Positions 7,401-13,175 of a DNA stretch of 13,175 bases are shown piece after piece (within the stretch, counting starts at the first letter, position 1; the number at the start of each line of letters is the position of its first letter). Location of the stretch: the NCBI GenBank assembly GCA_030598905.1, contig JAUVPA010000017.1, forward strand, positions 1 through 13,175. Reading direction: 5' to 3'. A program made the position numbers and the translations under genes. Below the pieces are notes generated by a model. It was not told where the DNA came from and did no database searches. It worked only from the letters and a program-made list of their open reading frames with translations. The DNA is from Acidimicrobiia bacterium. Its GTDB lineage: Bacteria > Actinomycetota > Acidimicrobiia > Spongiisociales > UBA5794.

Positions 7401-8095
7401 GCCTGCTGGAGATAGGGAACACGACCGGGTACCCCGCCGCCATCGGCGGAGGCTCAGCCGGGATTGCCACCGTACGCAGGTCGATCTTCGGACCTGATGA
7501 CGAGCAAGCAGCAGAACTAGCTGCCGTGGCAACCGAGATGCTCGCCCTTCCGGCAGGTCAGGTGTTTGCCCCCTTGAGCTTCGCCTCTCTGGCGCACCAA
7601 GCGCTCAGCGACCATCGCCCCGACGAGGCGGCCTTGTGCATCGGACAAGCACGTGGATTTGAGTCGGCCACAGCCCCGGTTGCCGAACCCGAGCTGCTGC
7701 TGTGTGCCGCATCACTGGCGCTGCAGGACAGGGATGTGGCTAGTGCGCAGAAACATGTCGCCTCGGTCCGCGACCTCGTCGACGAACGGAAAGCCAAGAA
7801 CGTCGAGCCACGCCTCCTTCTCATGACTGCCATGGTCGCGGCTGCCGAAGGTGACCACACCGCTGCGCTCGAGTCCATCGAGAGGGGGATCGAGGCTGCG
7901 GCGAGGATGTCCACTCTCCCCGACCTTCTCAAGCTGCAACGACAGGGGACGGCGATCCTCCGAGAATCCGGTCGACCCACCGATGCGGACCGTATGTCGG
8001 CCGCAGCCGACGAGACGATCGACGAGATTGCCGCCTCGTTCACGGATACCGAACTCCGAGAGGCCTTTCTCCGCACGGCCAAGGCAACAGGGTGA
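4496..8095 (+). CDS. Zinc-ribbon / class III nucleotide cyclase / AAA-STAND ATPase / TPR regulator
   Basis: This 1199-residue protein has four parts. First is a double zinc ribbon with Cys pairs 3/6, 17/20, 28/31 and 42/45. Second is a class III cyclase domain (about 83-265) with metal aspartates Asp92 (FCDVQGST) and Asp136 (LLGDAILAYFG) and the transition-state pair Asn213/Arg217 (NVAAR). Third is an ATPase module (about 282-480) with Walker A GEAGLGKT (312-319) and Walker B LVMEDLHWAD (441-450). Fourth is a long helical TPR-like region from about 640 to the end. The usual adenine-specifying Lys and Asp positions appear as Arg132 and Ala206, so the nucleotide made, and even activity, is uncertain. 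The TTG start is preferred because the next ATG would remove Cys3, Cys6 and Cys17, and because AAGGGGA lies about 7 nt upstream. Proteins of this layout are common in actinobacteria and are thought to couple ligand or partner sensing to cyclase output. No membrane segment is seen. The gene overlaps the phosphoesterase gene by 4 nt. Confidence 0.93.
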   Translation: MICANCETENPQGARFCMSCGHSLESPCPHCGTALPTGARFCVNCGHELEAGATADDGGMSAQEVTSQIQESVSRAAASSGERRTITMLFCDVQGSTAAAEQLDPEAWSALMSAAFDRFIAPVERYHGTVARLLGDAILAYFGAPTAHEDDPERAVLAALEILESSRELAEQIASDHGLEFGVRIGINTGLVVVGDVGSDLYGEYAALGDAANVAARMEQTAKTDTIQIAEPTYRLVAPIFDLEPVGEIEIKGKSLPALAYRVLGRARQRGRLRGIAGLESPLVGRDAERDALETAVGDLVAGRGRIASIMGEAGLGKTRLAAEIRATAEGSDLRWLEGQAFSYDVSMPYGPFVGLIETFFELEDVAQDSRYSHIKARVGDLLGDDAASYSAYLAALVGVEAEGEDADLLGYLDPPVLKERTFEAITAYVSGLANTRPTVLVMEDLHWADPTSIDLVERLLGVTEIAPLMMLLLFRPRRSEPSWTIHEIAGREFAHRYLPVELKPLGGSDSQQLVANLLEVEGLSLVVRDLILDKAEGNPFFVEEVVRSLIDQGIVVREKGSFISTRDIQDLDVPDNLAAVLTTRLDQLEPESKRALQTASVIGREFDVGMLDALSDPVLDIDGLVRDLQRREMIVEAGSAPDRRFAFKHALTRDTAYSALLGSTRRDLHRQVGKLLEESHPDRVSDLAHHFTEAGDETAAVPYLVAAGGHALNAFAASDAETHFRAALEFSANGNDPSLTGQAYEGLGQALAFGGRMEESLATYDEMRVFGERVDSPQIQVSALNKKARTKATMMGDFIGAEEDLHIAKEIGDAAQDSAGLAEFHVVYCVVNTSQGKLETAAEHLAEAAELGEEIESPFHRNFGLTHHANTLLHLARYEEATEAAKIAESQAREDGDRLHLATAVGDIQSLIDLRNGDPVAGLAKAQWGASEKETIGAVIDEGYTRYNGGMIALEMGRYEESLEAMGRLLEIGNTTGYPAAIGGGSAGIATVRRSIFGPDDEQAAELAAVATEMLALPAGQVFAPLSFASLAHQALSDHRPDEAALCIGQARGFESATAPVAEPELLLCAASLALQDRDVASAQKHVASVRDLVDERKAKNVEPRLLLMTAMVAAAEGDHTAALESIERGIEAAARMSTLPDLLKLQRQGTAILRESGRPTDADRMSAAADETIDEIAASFTDTELREAFLRTAKATG

Positions 8096-8943
8096 AGGGC
8101 TTCGAGCCGTTCTCCTTTCTCTTCATGGCCGATTGCCAATTGGGTTGTTACGCGGCGTTCTCGGGCCTGACTGAGACCGATGTGGCTGAGTACGCCGATA
8201 AAGGCATGGCCGTTCGCGTTGCGCCGCAGACCGAAGGTTTCTCTTGGGACGCCAGTCAGTTGGAGCGAGCTGTCGCCGCTGCGAACCGGCTGAGCCCGGA
8301 CTTCGTTGTCATGGGCGGCGACATGGTCGACGACCCTCGTGACGACTCCCAGTACGCGGCCCTCAGCGACATCGTGTCTGAGCTCGAGGGTCCATCGACC
8401 ATGCACTGGGTGCCGGGCAACCATGACGTTGCCTTCGACACCGTGGCACCCACGGAAGACAGCCTCTTGTTGTACCGGCGTCGTTTCGGCCCTGATACAT
8501 ATGCGTTCGACCACAAAGGTGCGGTGTTCGTAGTTGTCAACACTGTGGTGTGGGACCACCCCGATCGCGTTCCAGGAGCCTGGAGCACGCAGCTGATGAG
8601 TCTCGAGCAGGAGCTCGATGCCGCACGGAGGCGTGGTGCCACGCATCTCATCGTGATGGGTCACCACCCGCTGTTCACAGCTCTTCCGGGGGAGTTCGAT
8701 AGCTACTGGAACATTCCCGGGGAGCGTCGCCACGTGATCATCGACCTCTTCCGCACTTACGGTGTCGAGACGATGTTCGCCGGGCATTGGCACCGCAACG
8801 GCGGTGGGATGGCCGGCGATCTCGAAGTAGTGGCGTCGGGACCTGTTGGTTACCCCCTCGGTGCCGATCCCTCGGGTTTCCGGATCGTCGACGTGACTGC
8901 CGGCGGAGTCAGCCACCGATACGTGGCGCTCGACGAATTCTGA
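8092..8943 (+). CDS. Calcineurin-like metallophosphoesterase (CPPED1-like)
   Basis: The 283-residue protein carries the complete dimetal phosphoesterase motif set: ADCQLG (Asp14, with Gln16 where many relatives have His), GGDMVDD (Asp77), PGNHD (Asn110/His111), GHHPL (His191) and GHWHR (His232/His234). The Asp-x-Gln form resembles CPPED1-type phosphatases rather than the Asp-x-His form of CpdA/Rv0805. There is no signal peptide and the protein is probably cytosolic. The GTG start at 8092 overlaps the cyclase stop as GTGA, so translation is probably coupled. Calcineurin-like enzymes include class III cyclic-nucleotide phosphodiesterases, so hydrolysis of the cyclase product is a reasonable idea. 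Phosphoprotein or other phosphoester substrates are equally possible on sequence alone. Confidence 0.9.
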   Translation: MKGFEPFSFLFMADCQLGCYAAFSGLTETDVAEYADKGMAVRVAPQTEGFSWDASQLERAVAAANRLSPDFVVMGGDMVDDPRDDSQYAALSDIVSELEGPSTMHWVPGNHDVAFDTVAPTEDSLLLYRRRFGPDTYAFDHKGAVFVVVNTVVWDHPDRVPGAWSTQLMSLEQELDAARRRGATHLIVMGHHPLFTALPGEFDSYWNIPGERRHVIIDLFRTYGVETMFAGHWHRNGGGMAGDLEVVASGPVGYPLGADPSGFRIVDVTAGGVSHRYVALDEF

Positions 8944-8951
8944 GTCAATAC

Positions 8952-8968
8952 CTCCCCCTGAGGGGGAG
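8952..8968 (+). terminator. GC-rich hairpin after the phosphoesterase gene
   Basis: CTCCCCC (8952-8958) and GGGGGAG (8962-8968) form a 7-bp stem with a TGA loop, 8 nt past the stop codon. No T tract follows. It may end or attenuate the cyclase-phosphoesterase transcript. As it also lies near the expected -35 region of the next unit, it could instead be a regulator site. Confidence 0.4.
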
Positions 8969-8981
8969 CACGGAAAGGCAT

Positions 8982-8987
8982 TAGCGT
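8982..8987 (+). promoter_or_regulatory. Weak candidate -10 (TAGCGT) for the flavoprotein-kinase unit
   Basis: TAGCGT fits TAnnnT and would start transcription near 8994, leaving a leader of about 28 nt that includes the GAGGAG ribosome binding site at 9009-9014. The -35 position is not convincing. It is the best promoter candidate in this 78-nt gap. Confidence 0.28.
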
Positions 8988-9021
8988 GGGGTCTCCTACC
9001 GAATGACCGAGGAGCTTCACG

Positions 9022-10677
9022 ATGGCACGCCCGACCATCGTCGCCGTTGACGACGATCCCCAGGTATTGGCCGCGGTCCGCGGCGATCTGCGGGCCCAAT
9101 ACGCCGGCGAATACAGGATCGTCGCTGCCGACAGTGGTGCTGCGGCTTTGGAGGCCGTTCGCGAACTGAAGACCCGCGGCGAGGAAGTCGCCCTATTCCT
9201 CGTCGATCAGCGGATGCCACAGATGACCGGGACCGAGTTCCTCCTCGAGGCCCGGCCCCACTTCCCGCGAGCGAAAGAAGTCCTGCTCACCGCATACGCC
9301 GATACCGAAGCGGCGATCCAGTCGATCAACGAGGTCGGTCTCGACTATTACCTCATGAAACCCTGGGATCCGCCTGAGGAGGCTCTGTACCCGGTTCTCG
9401 ACGACCTCCTGGCGGACTGGCAGGCGACCTATCGGGCGCCCTTCCAGGGCATTCGTGTCATCGGGCCTCGCTGGTCGGCGGAAACCCACGACCTCACCGA
9501 CTTCCTTGCCCGCAACCAGGTGCCCTATCGCCTGGTCGATACGGAGGCAGACCCGGAAGCGGAGAGCTTGATTGAAGCCGCCGCGGTCGAGGCACTTCCA
9601 GCCGTGCTGCTGCCCGATGGCTCCACGCTGAGTCGCCCGGCGATTCGCGACATCGCCGAGAAGGTCGGGCTCCAGGTCGAGGCAACGGCTCCGTTCTACG
9701 ACCTCATCATCGTCGGTGCCGGTCCTGCGGGTCTCGCCGCCGCCGTATACGGAGCGTCGGAGGGCATGCGCGTCGCTGCCATCGAGCGACAGGCGACGGG
9801 GGGTCAGGCCGGGCAGTCGGCACGGATCGAGAACTACCTTGGTTTCCCGACCGGCATCAGTGGCGGAGATCTCGCTAGGCGCGCGACCACACAGGCCAAG
9901 CGTCTTGGAGCTGAGATCCTCACCGCGGTGGAGGTCGTCGGCATAAACGTCGACGATCAAACCAAGGTGGTCAAGCTGAGCGACGGATCGGAGTTGGCAT
10001 GTAAGGCCGTCGTGATCGCTTCGGGAATGACCGTCCGTAAGCTCGAGATCCCCGGCTACGAGAGGTTCACCGGTGCCGGTGTGTACTACGGCGCTTCCGT
10101 TGCCGAGGGCGCCGCATATCGCGATCAAGACGTGTTTGTCGTTGGCGGCGCCAACTCCGCCGGCCAAGCCGCGATGATGTTCTCGCGCTTCGCAGGAACG
10201 GTGTCACTGATCGTTCGTGGACCAGACCTCGAATCCACAATGTCCCGCTACCTGATCGATCAGATTGGGGCGACCGAAAACATCGAGGTAATGACCAGCT
10301 CGAAGATCAAGGAGGTGGAGGGGGCCCAGCACGTCGAGCGGGCGGTCGTCTTCGACTCGAGCAGCGGTGCCGAGCACCAGCGATCCGTCAGCGGCATCTT
10401 CATCTTCATTGGTGCTGTTCCGCACACGGCATTCCTGGAGGATGTGGTTGCGCTCAACGACCGAGGTTTCGTTCTCACCGGCCCCGACCTCCTCGTGGAA
10501 GGCAGGAACCGCCCCGACTGGCCCCTCGACCGTGACCCGTACCTCCAGGAAACGAGCGTGCCTGGGATCTTTGCGGCGGGAGACGTGCGTCATGGAGTGG
10601 TTCGCAGAGTCGCCTCGGCCGTGGGCCAAGGATCGATCTGCATCTCGATGGTTCACAAGTATCTGGAATCGGTGTAG
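9022..10677 (+). CDS. Response regulator receiver fused to TrxR-like flavoprotein (no CxxC)
   Basis: The 551-residue protein starts at an ATG 7 nt after GAGGAG. Residues 1-130 are a receiver domain with the acidic pocket Asp10-Asp12, phosphoacceptor Asp62 (LVDQRMP), Thr90 and Lys113 (LMKPW). Residues about 140-222 look like a thioredoxin/glutaredoxin-type fold without cysteines. Residues 225-551 are a thioredoxin-reductase-like flavoprotein: FAD motif VGAGPAG (231-237), NADPH motif VVGGANSAGQAA (373-384) and C-terminal FAD motif GIFAAGDVRHG (515-525). The redox-active CxxC of true TrxR, expected at 357-360, reads GASV. The only cysteines are Cys327 and Cys540. It is therefore a FAD/NAD(P)H oxidoreductase of unknown acceptor, closer in logic to TrxR-like ferredoxin reductases. 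Databases usually label such fusions as response regulator/thioredoxin-disulfide reductase, and the second half of that name is not supported here. The histidine kinase gene follows within 8 nt and is the likely partner. Confidence 0.92.
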   Translation: MARPTIVAVDDDPQVLAAVRGDLRAQYAGEYRIVAADSGAAALEAVRELKTRGEEVALFLVDQRMPQMTGTEFLLEARPHFPRAKEVLLTAYADTEAAIQSINEVGLDYYLMKPWDPPEEALYPVLDDLLADWQATYRAPFQGIRVIGPRWSAETHDLTDFLARNQVPYRLVDTEADPEAESLIEAAAVEALPAVLLPDGSTLSRPAIRDIAEKVGLQVEATAPFYDLIIVGAGPAGLAAAVYGASEGMRVAAIERQATGGQAGQSARIENYLGFPTGISGGDLARRATTQAKRLGAEILTAVEVVGINVDDQTKVVKLSDGSELACKAVVIASGMTVRKLEIPGYERFTGAGVYYGASVAEGAAYRDQDVFVVGGANSAGQAAMMFSRFAGTVSLIVRGPDLESTMSRYLIDQIGATENIEVMTSSKIKEVEGAQHVERAVVFDSSSGAEHQRSVSGIFIFIGAVPHTAFLEDVVALNDRGFVLTGPDLLVEGRNRPDWPLDRDPYLQETSVPGIFAAGDVRHGVVRRVASAVGQGSICISMVHKYLESV

Positions 10678-10685
10678 ACGTGGTC

Positions 10686-12083
10686 ATGGACCGTCTTCGC
10701 TCGGTCCCGCTGTTTGCCGGCCTCGGCGCCGAGGATCTCGCCCGTATCTGTGAGAACGTCACCGAGGTTCACCTCGGAGCCGGCGACCTCCTCTTCGCCG
10801 AAGGACAGACCGGCGGCCACGCGTATGTGATCGCCTCCGGCGAACTCGAGGTGCTCAAGAAGAGCGAGCGCCGCGAGACCCTCCTGGCTCTGAGGGTCTC
10901 GGGAGATGTGATCGGTGAGATGGCGCTGCTCCGGGAGGAGCCACGTATGGCGTCGGTGCGAGCGCGGTCAGACTCGGAGCTTCTCGCCATCCCCAAGGCC
11001 GCTCTCGATGAGCTTCTCGACACCAGCCCTTCAGCCGGCCGCGCCATGTTCACCACGCTGCTGGATAGGTGGCAGGAAACCAACGACCAGCTTCGCCACA
11101 ACGAGCGGATGGCGCAACTTGGGACGCTTACCGCCGGTGTCGCTCACGAGTTGAACAATCCGGCCGCGGCGGTGAAGCGGTCGGCCGGCTTGCTTGCGGA
11201 CGCGATTCAAGAATTCCGGGTAGCCATTGCGGCGGAAGACTTCGCGGCCGACGACGTGAAAGCGATCGGCGAAGTCGCCGCCGCGTCCAGAGCCGTCGAG
11301 CTGAGTGCCATGGAGCGCACAGATCGCGAGGACGAGATCGAGATTTGGCTCGATGAGCGCGGAATCGCCGAGCCGTGGAAATGTGCCCCGGTAGTTGTCG
11401 ACGCCGGCGTCGGTTCCGAAGCGCTGGCGGCGATGGAGAATGAGATCGGTTCGGACAAGATGGCCGCAGCGGTCGATCTGCTGGTAGCGACGTCGACCGT
11501 GCATCGTTTGGTGAGTGACATCGGCGAGGGTGCATCGAGGCTCTCCGACATCGTCGGGGCCCTGAAGGGATACTCATACCTCGACCAAGCCCCGGTCCAG
11601 GAGGTCGATGTCATCAAGGGGATCGAGGACACCGTCCTCCTCCTCGGCCACAAGCTGCGGGGTGTCGATGTACGGAGGGACTTCGCCGAGGGCGTGCCAA
11701 CAATCACGGCGTTCGGCAGTGAGCTGAACCAGGTATGGACGAACCTGTTGGACAATGCCGCCGACGCGGTCGAGGGATCCGATGCCCCGATGATCTCACT
11801 ACGAGCCTGGGGCGAAGAAGACGAACTCGTCATCGAGGTGGAAGACAACGGGGACGGGATTCCCGAGGACATCCAAGACCAGATCTTCGACTCCTTCTTC
11901 ACGACCAAGGCTCCCGGCAAGGGCACCGGCCTCGGGTTGCAGATCACTCACCGCATCGTCGTTCTGGACCATCGCGGAGCGATCTCTGTCGACTCCGAGC
12001 CGGGGAGAACGACGTTTCACGTTCGCCTGCCCATCGACCAACCCGATGTGACCGACAACACCGACCAGAGAGGACAGCAATGA
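10686..12083 (+). CDS. Soluble histidine kinase with cyclic-nucleotide-binding domain
   Basis: Numbering from the ATG at 10686 (465 residues); a GTG at 10680 would add two residues and cannot be excluded, as neither has a strong ribosome binding site. Residues about 3-120 form a CRP-like cNMP-binding domain whose phosphate-binding cassette GEMALLREEPRMASVRA (77-93) keeps the key Glu78 and Arg87. A histidine kinase follows: H-box GVAHELNNP with His154, then an unusually long acidic stretch (about 180-270) before the second dimerisation helix (SRLSDIVGALKGYSY, 284-298). The catalytic domain has N-box NLLDNAADA (353-361), G1 DNGDGIP (387-393), FFTTK (404-408) and G2 GTGLGLQI (413-420). No membrane segment or signal peptide is seen, so it senses inside the cell. 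It should phosphorylate a receiver, most simply that of the adjacent flavoprotein fusion. Its stop overlaps the next gene (ATGA). Confidence 0.92.
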   Translation: MDRLRSVPLFAGLGAEDLARICENVTEVHLGAGDLLFAEGQTGGHAYVIASGELEVLKKSERRETLLALRVSGDVIGEMALLREEPRMASVRARSDSELLAIPKAALDELLDTSPSAGRAMFTTLLDRWQETNDQLRHNERMAQLGTLTAGVAHELNNPAAAVKRSAGLLADAIQEFRVAIAAEDFAADDVKAIGEVAAASRAVELSAMERTDREDEIEIWLDERGIAEPWKCAPVVVDAGVGSEALAAMENEIGSDKMAAAVDLLVATSTVHRLVSDIGEGASRLSDIVGALKGYSYLDQAPVQEVDVIKGIEDTVLLLGHKLRGVDVRRDFAEGVPTITAFGSELNQVWTNLLDNAADAVEGSDAPMISLRAWGEEDELVIEVEDNGDGIPEDIQDQIFDSFFTTKAPGKGTGLGLQITHRIVVLDHRGAISVDSEPGRTTFHVRLPIDQPDVTDNTDQRGQQ

Positions 12084-12358
12084 CCGACGTGTGCACCCAT
12101 CTGCAGAACGTTTCGAACGACCCGGCGCCGACGGGTGGCTGCGGAGAATGCCTCGCGCTCGGGGATGGCTGGGTCCACCTCAGATTCTGTGTCGATTGCG
12201 GCAACATCGGCTGTTGCGAAGACTCGAAGAACCAACACGCCAAGAAGCATGCTTCGGCCCATGATCACCCGGTCGTGCGTTCCGCGGAGCCCGGTGAATG
12301 GTGGGCGTGGTGCTACGAACACCAACAAGGTGTGCGCATCACTCCCGCACACCCATGA
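12080..12358 (+). CDS. UBP-type zinc finger protein
   Basis: The 92-residue protein is almost entirely a ZnF-UBP domain. Likely zinc ligands are Cys5/His7, Cys21/Cys24, Cys37/Cys40, Cys45 or Cys46, His53, His57 and His63 (CVDCGNIGCCEDS, then a His-rich HAKKHASAHDHP). In eukaryotes this domain binds the C-terminus of ubiquitin. Bacteria of this kind generally lack conjugated ubiquitin, so the ligand is probably another free C-terminal tail or a partner protein. The ATG at 12080 overlaps the kinase stop (ATGA), with an AGAGGA ribosome binding site just upstream. From memory, small UBP-finger genes often sit beside this flavoprotein-kinase pair in actinobacteria, which points to a shared pathway. 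There are no membrane segments. Confidence 0.9.
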   Translation: MTDVCTHLQNVSNDPAPTGGCGECLALGDGWVHLRFCVDCGNIGCCEDSKNQHAKKHASAHDHPVVRSAEPGEWWAWCYEHQQGVRITPAHP

Positions 12359-12987
12359 TTCCGCTGCGGTTGGTCGAAACCGACCGCGAGGACTTCGACG
12401 GACCCGTCGTTGAGCTCTGGCGTGATGACGAGTTCATCGCAATGGTGTTCTGGGACGGCGAGACGACTGTCGTCCAGGTGTACTCCGGCGCGGATGGAGA
12501 CGTTTTCGATCTCGACGTCCCCGATCTGCAACGCATCCTCACCACAGCCGAGCAGATCGTCGATCCGCACGCTTTCGACGAAGAGCTGTCCGACCTTCGA
12601 TCGGAGGCCACCTCCGACTCCGATTGGGACGATGAGCAGCCGGCGACGATTGCGCTCGTAGAAGAGTTCGATCCTCAGGCGATGCACCGGTCCCCGGACG
12701 GAGAGGGCTTCTTCCCCGGTGAAGTCGCCACGGCATTCATCCGCCGGTGTGAGGACCTCGATTTAGCCGTCGTGGAAATGGAGGGGTTCGACTTCGACGG
12801 GTCGACGCTTCACCCGCGGCCCGGGTTGGAGCTGATGATCCAACCCCAAGAAGTGATGGGCTGGGCCGACTTCCGACGTTACGCCAACGGCCGAGCCCTC
12901 GACACTCTCTCGGACTGGGACACGAGGCGATCGCTGGTGTTTGCGTTCGTCGTTCAGCAGCCAGACGGTGAATCGTTCGTTGCATGA
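12355..12987 (+). CDS. Acidic protein of unknown function
   Basis: The 210-residue protein starts at an ATG overlapping the UBP-finger stop (ATGA). I prefer this to the in-frame GTG at 12298, which would run far into the upstream gene. It is rich in Asp and Glu, has no signal peptide or membrane segment and only one cysteine (in IRRCEDL). The first 75 residues look like a compact alternating beta domain (VVELWRDDEFIAMVFW, TTVVQVYSG) followed by a helix. An acidic linker with SDSDWDDEQ follows, then a second domain from about residue 97 to the end. I recognise no family. As the fourth gene of a tightly overlapping unit it is probably co-expressed with the kinase and flavoprotein. Confidence 0.8.
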   Translation: MIPLRLVETDREDFDGPVVELWRDDEFIAMVFWDGETTVVQVYSGADGDVFDLDVPDLQRILTTAEQIVDPHAFDEELSDLRSEATSDSDWDDEQPATIALVEEFDPQAMHRSPDGEGFFPGEVATAFIRRCEDLDLAVVEMEGFDFDGSTLHPRPGLELMIQPQEVMGWADFRRYANGRALDTLSDWDTRRSLVFAFVVQQPDGESFVA

Positions 12988-13034
12988 GGCGGTAGTCGGC
13001 GATCGGCACCAGAACGCTCGGTGGCGGCGGCGAT

Positions 13035-13040
13035 TACCCT
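13035..13040 (+). promoter_or_regulatory. Leaderless-type -10 (TACCCT) before hisC
   Basis: TACCCT fits TAnnnT and ends 7 nt before the GTG at 13048, the spacing expected when transcription begins at the start codon. No Shine-Dalgarno sequence lies in between. This supports the GTG at 13048 over the in-frame GTG at 13021. Confidence 0.45.
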
Positions 13041-13047
13041 CAGACTG

Positions 13048-13175
13048 GTGCCGACGTTTCGCCCGGATTTGACGTCGATTCCGACGTACGTTCCTGGGAA
13101 GCCCATCGATGAGGTGTCTCGGGAACTGGGAATCACCGATGTCACCAAGCTGGCGTCGAATGAGTGCCCCACCGA
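13048..13175 (+). CDS. hisC: Histidinol-phosphate aminotransferase, partial (3' end beyond right edge)
   Basis: The first 42 codons are visible. They read VPTFRPDLTSIPTYVPGKP, then IDEVSRELG and ITDVTKLASNECPT. The N-terminal pattern of a Pro-Tyr-x-Pro-Gly-Lys segment, a short helix, and KLASNE is the hallmark of HisC, the PLP-dependent enzyme converting imidazole acetol phosphate to L-histidinol phosphate in histidine synthesis. Closely related aminotransferases such as phenylalanine aminotransferase share this start, so the exact substrate is not settled by the fragment. The catalytic lysine lies outside the window. The GTG start is supported by family N-terminus length and by the TACCCT -10. 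Confidence 0.82.
   Translation, partial: MPTFRPDLTSIPTYVPGKPIDEVSRELGITDVTKLASNECPT

Noticed and set aside
7558..9099. 513-codon open frame on the minus strand
   Set aside because: It runs antisense across the end of the cyclase gene, the phosphoesterase gene and the next promoter region. Its translation is compositionally odd and shows no motif.
9193..10167. 324-codon open frame on the minus strand
   Set aside because: It is antisense to the receiver-flavoprotein gene and shows no recognisable domain.
9022..10677. Annotation as thioredoxin reductase trxB
   Set aside because: The CxxC pair is absent (GASV at 357-360), so disulfide reduction is not supported and the symbol is not used.
12298..12354. 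N-terminal extension of the acidic protein to the GTG at 12298
   Set aside because: It would overlap the UBP finger gene by about 60 nt. The ATG at 12355 gives the ATGA coupling seen for the gene before it.

Overview
The window is about 62% GC and reads as chromosomal DNA of an actinobacterium. An Acidimicrobiia-like lineage is my guess. The supporting signs are an HspR/HAIR-like operator in front of clpB, a DUF427 protein, a response regulator fused to a thioredoxin-reductase-like flavoprotein next to a UBP-type zinc-finger protein, GTG/TTG starts, and two probable leaderless genes. I see no insertion sequence, phage gene, CRISPR array, tRNA or rRNA.

Layout. Bases 1-406 (minus strand) hold the 5' part of a threonine-rich lipoprotein gene cut by the left edge. 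A near-perfect 49-nt palindrome (438-486) separates it from clpB (minus strand, 489-3059). The 133-bp divergent region 3060-3192 carries a HAIR-like inverted repeat, two overlapping candidate clpB promoters (a TACAAT -10 and a SigH/SigR-like GGAAT...CGTT), a second inverted repeat built from a 7-nt unit, and a leaderless-type -10 for the next gene. On the plus strand follow a small membrane methyltransferase of the isoprenylcysteine-methyltransferase type, a divergent archease-like protein overlapping it, and a DUF427 protein.

Bases 4496-8943 form a two-gene unit. The first gene encodes a 1199-residue protein with double zinc ribbon, class III nucleotide cyclase, AAA/STAND-type ATPase and TPR-like repeats. 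Overlapping its stop by 4 nt is a calcineurin-like metallophosphoesterase. Bases 9022-12987 form a tight four-gene unit: receiver domain fused to a TrxR-like flavoprotein without CxxC, a soluble histidine kinase with a cyclic-nucleotide-binding domain, a UBP-type zinc finger, and an acidic protein of unknown function. The window ends in the first 42 codons of hisC.

How the genes may work together (inference). The cyclase could make a cyclic nucleotide, the overlapping phosphoesterase could remove it, the cNMP-domain kinase could sense it, and phosphotransfer to the neighbouring receiver could control a redox flavoprotein. Each domain can be read from the sequence. The wiring between the two units is not demonstrated, and the cyclase lacks the usual purine-specifying residues, so its product, and even its activity, is open.
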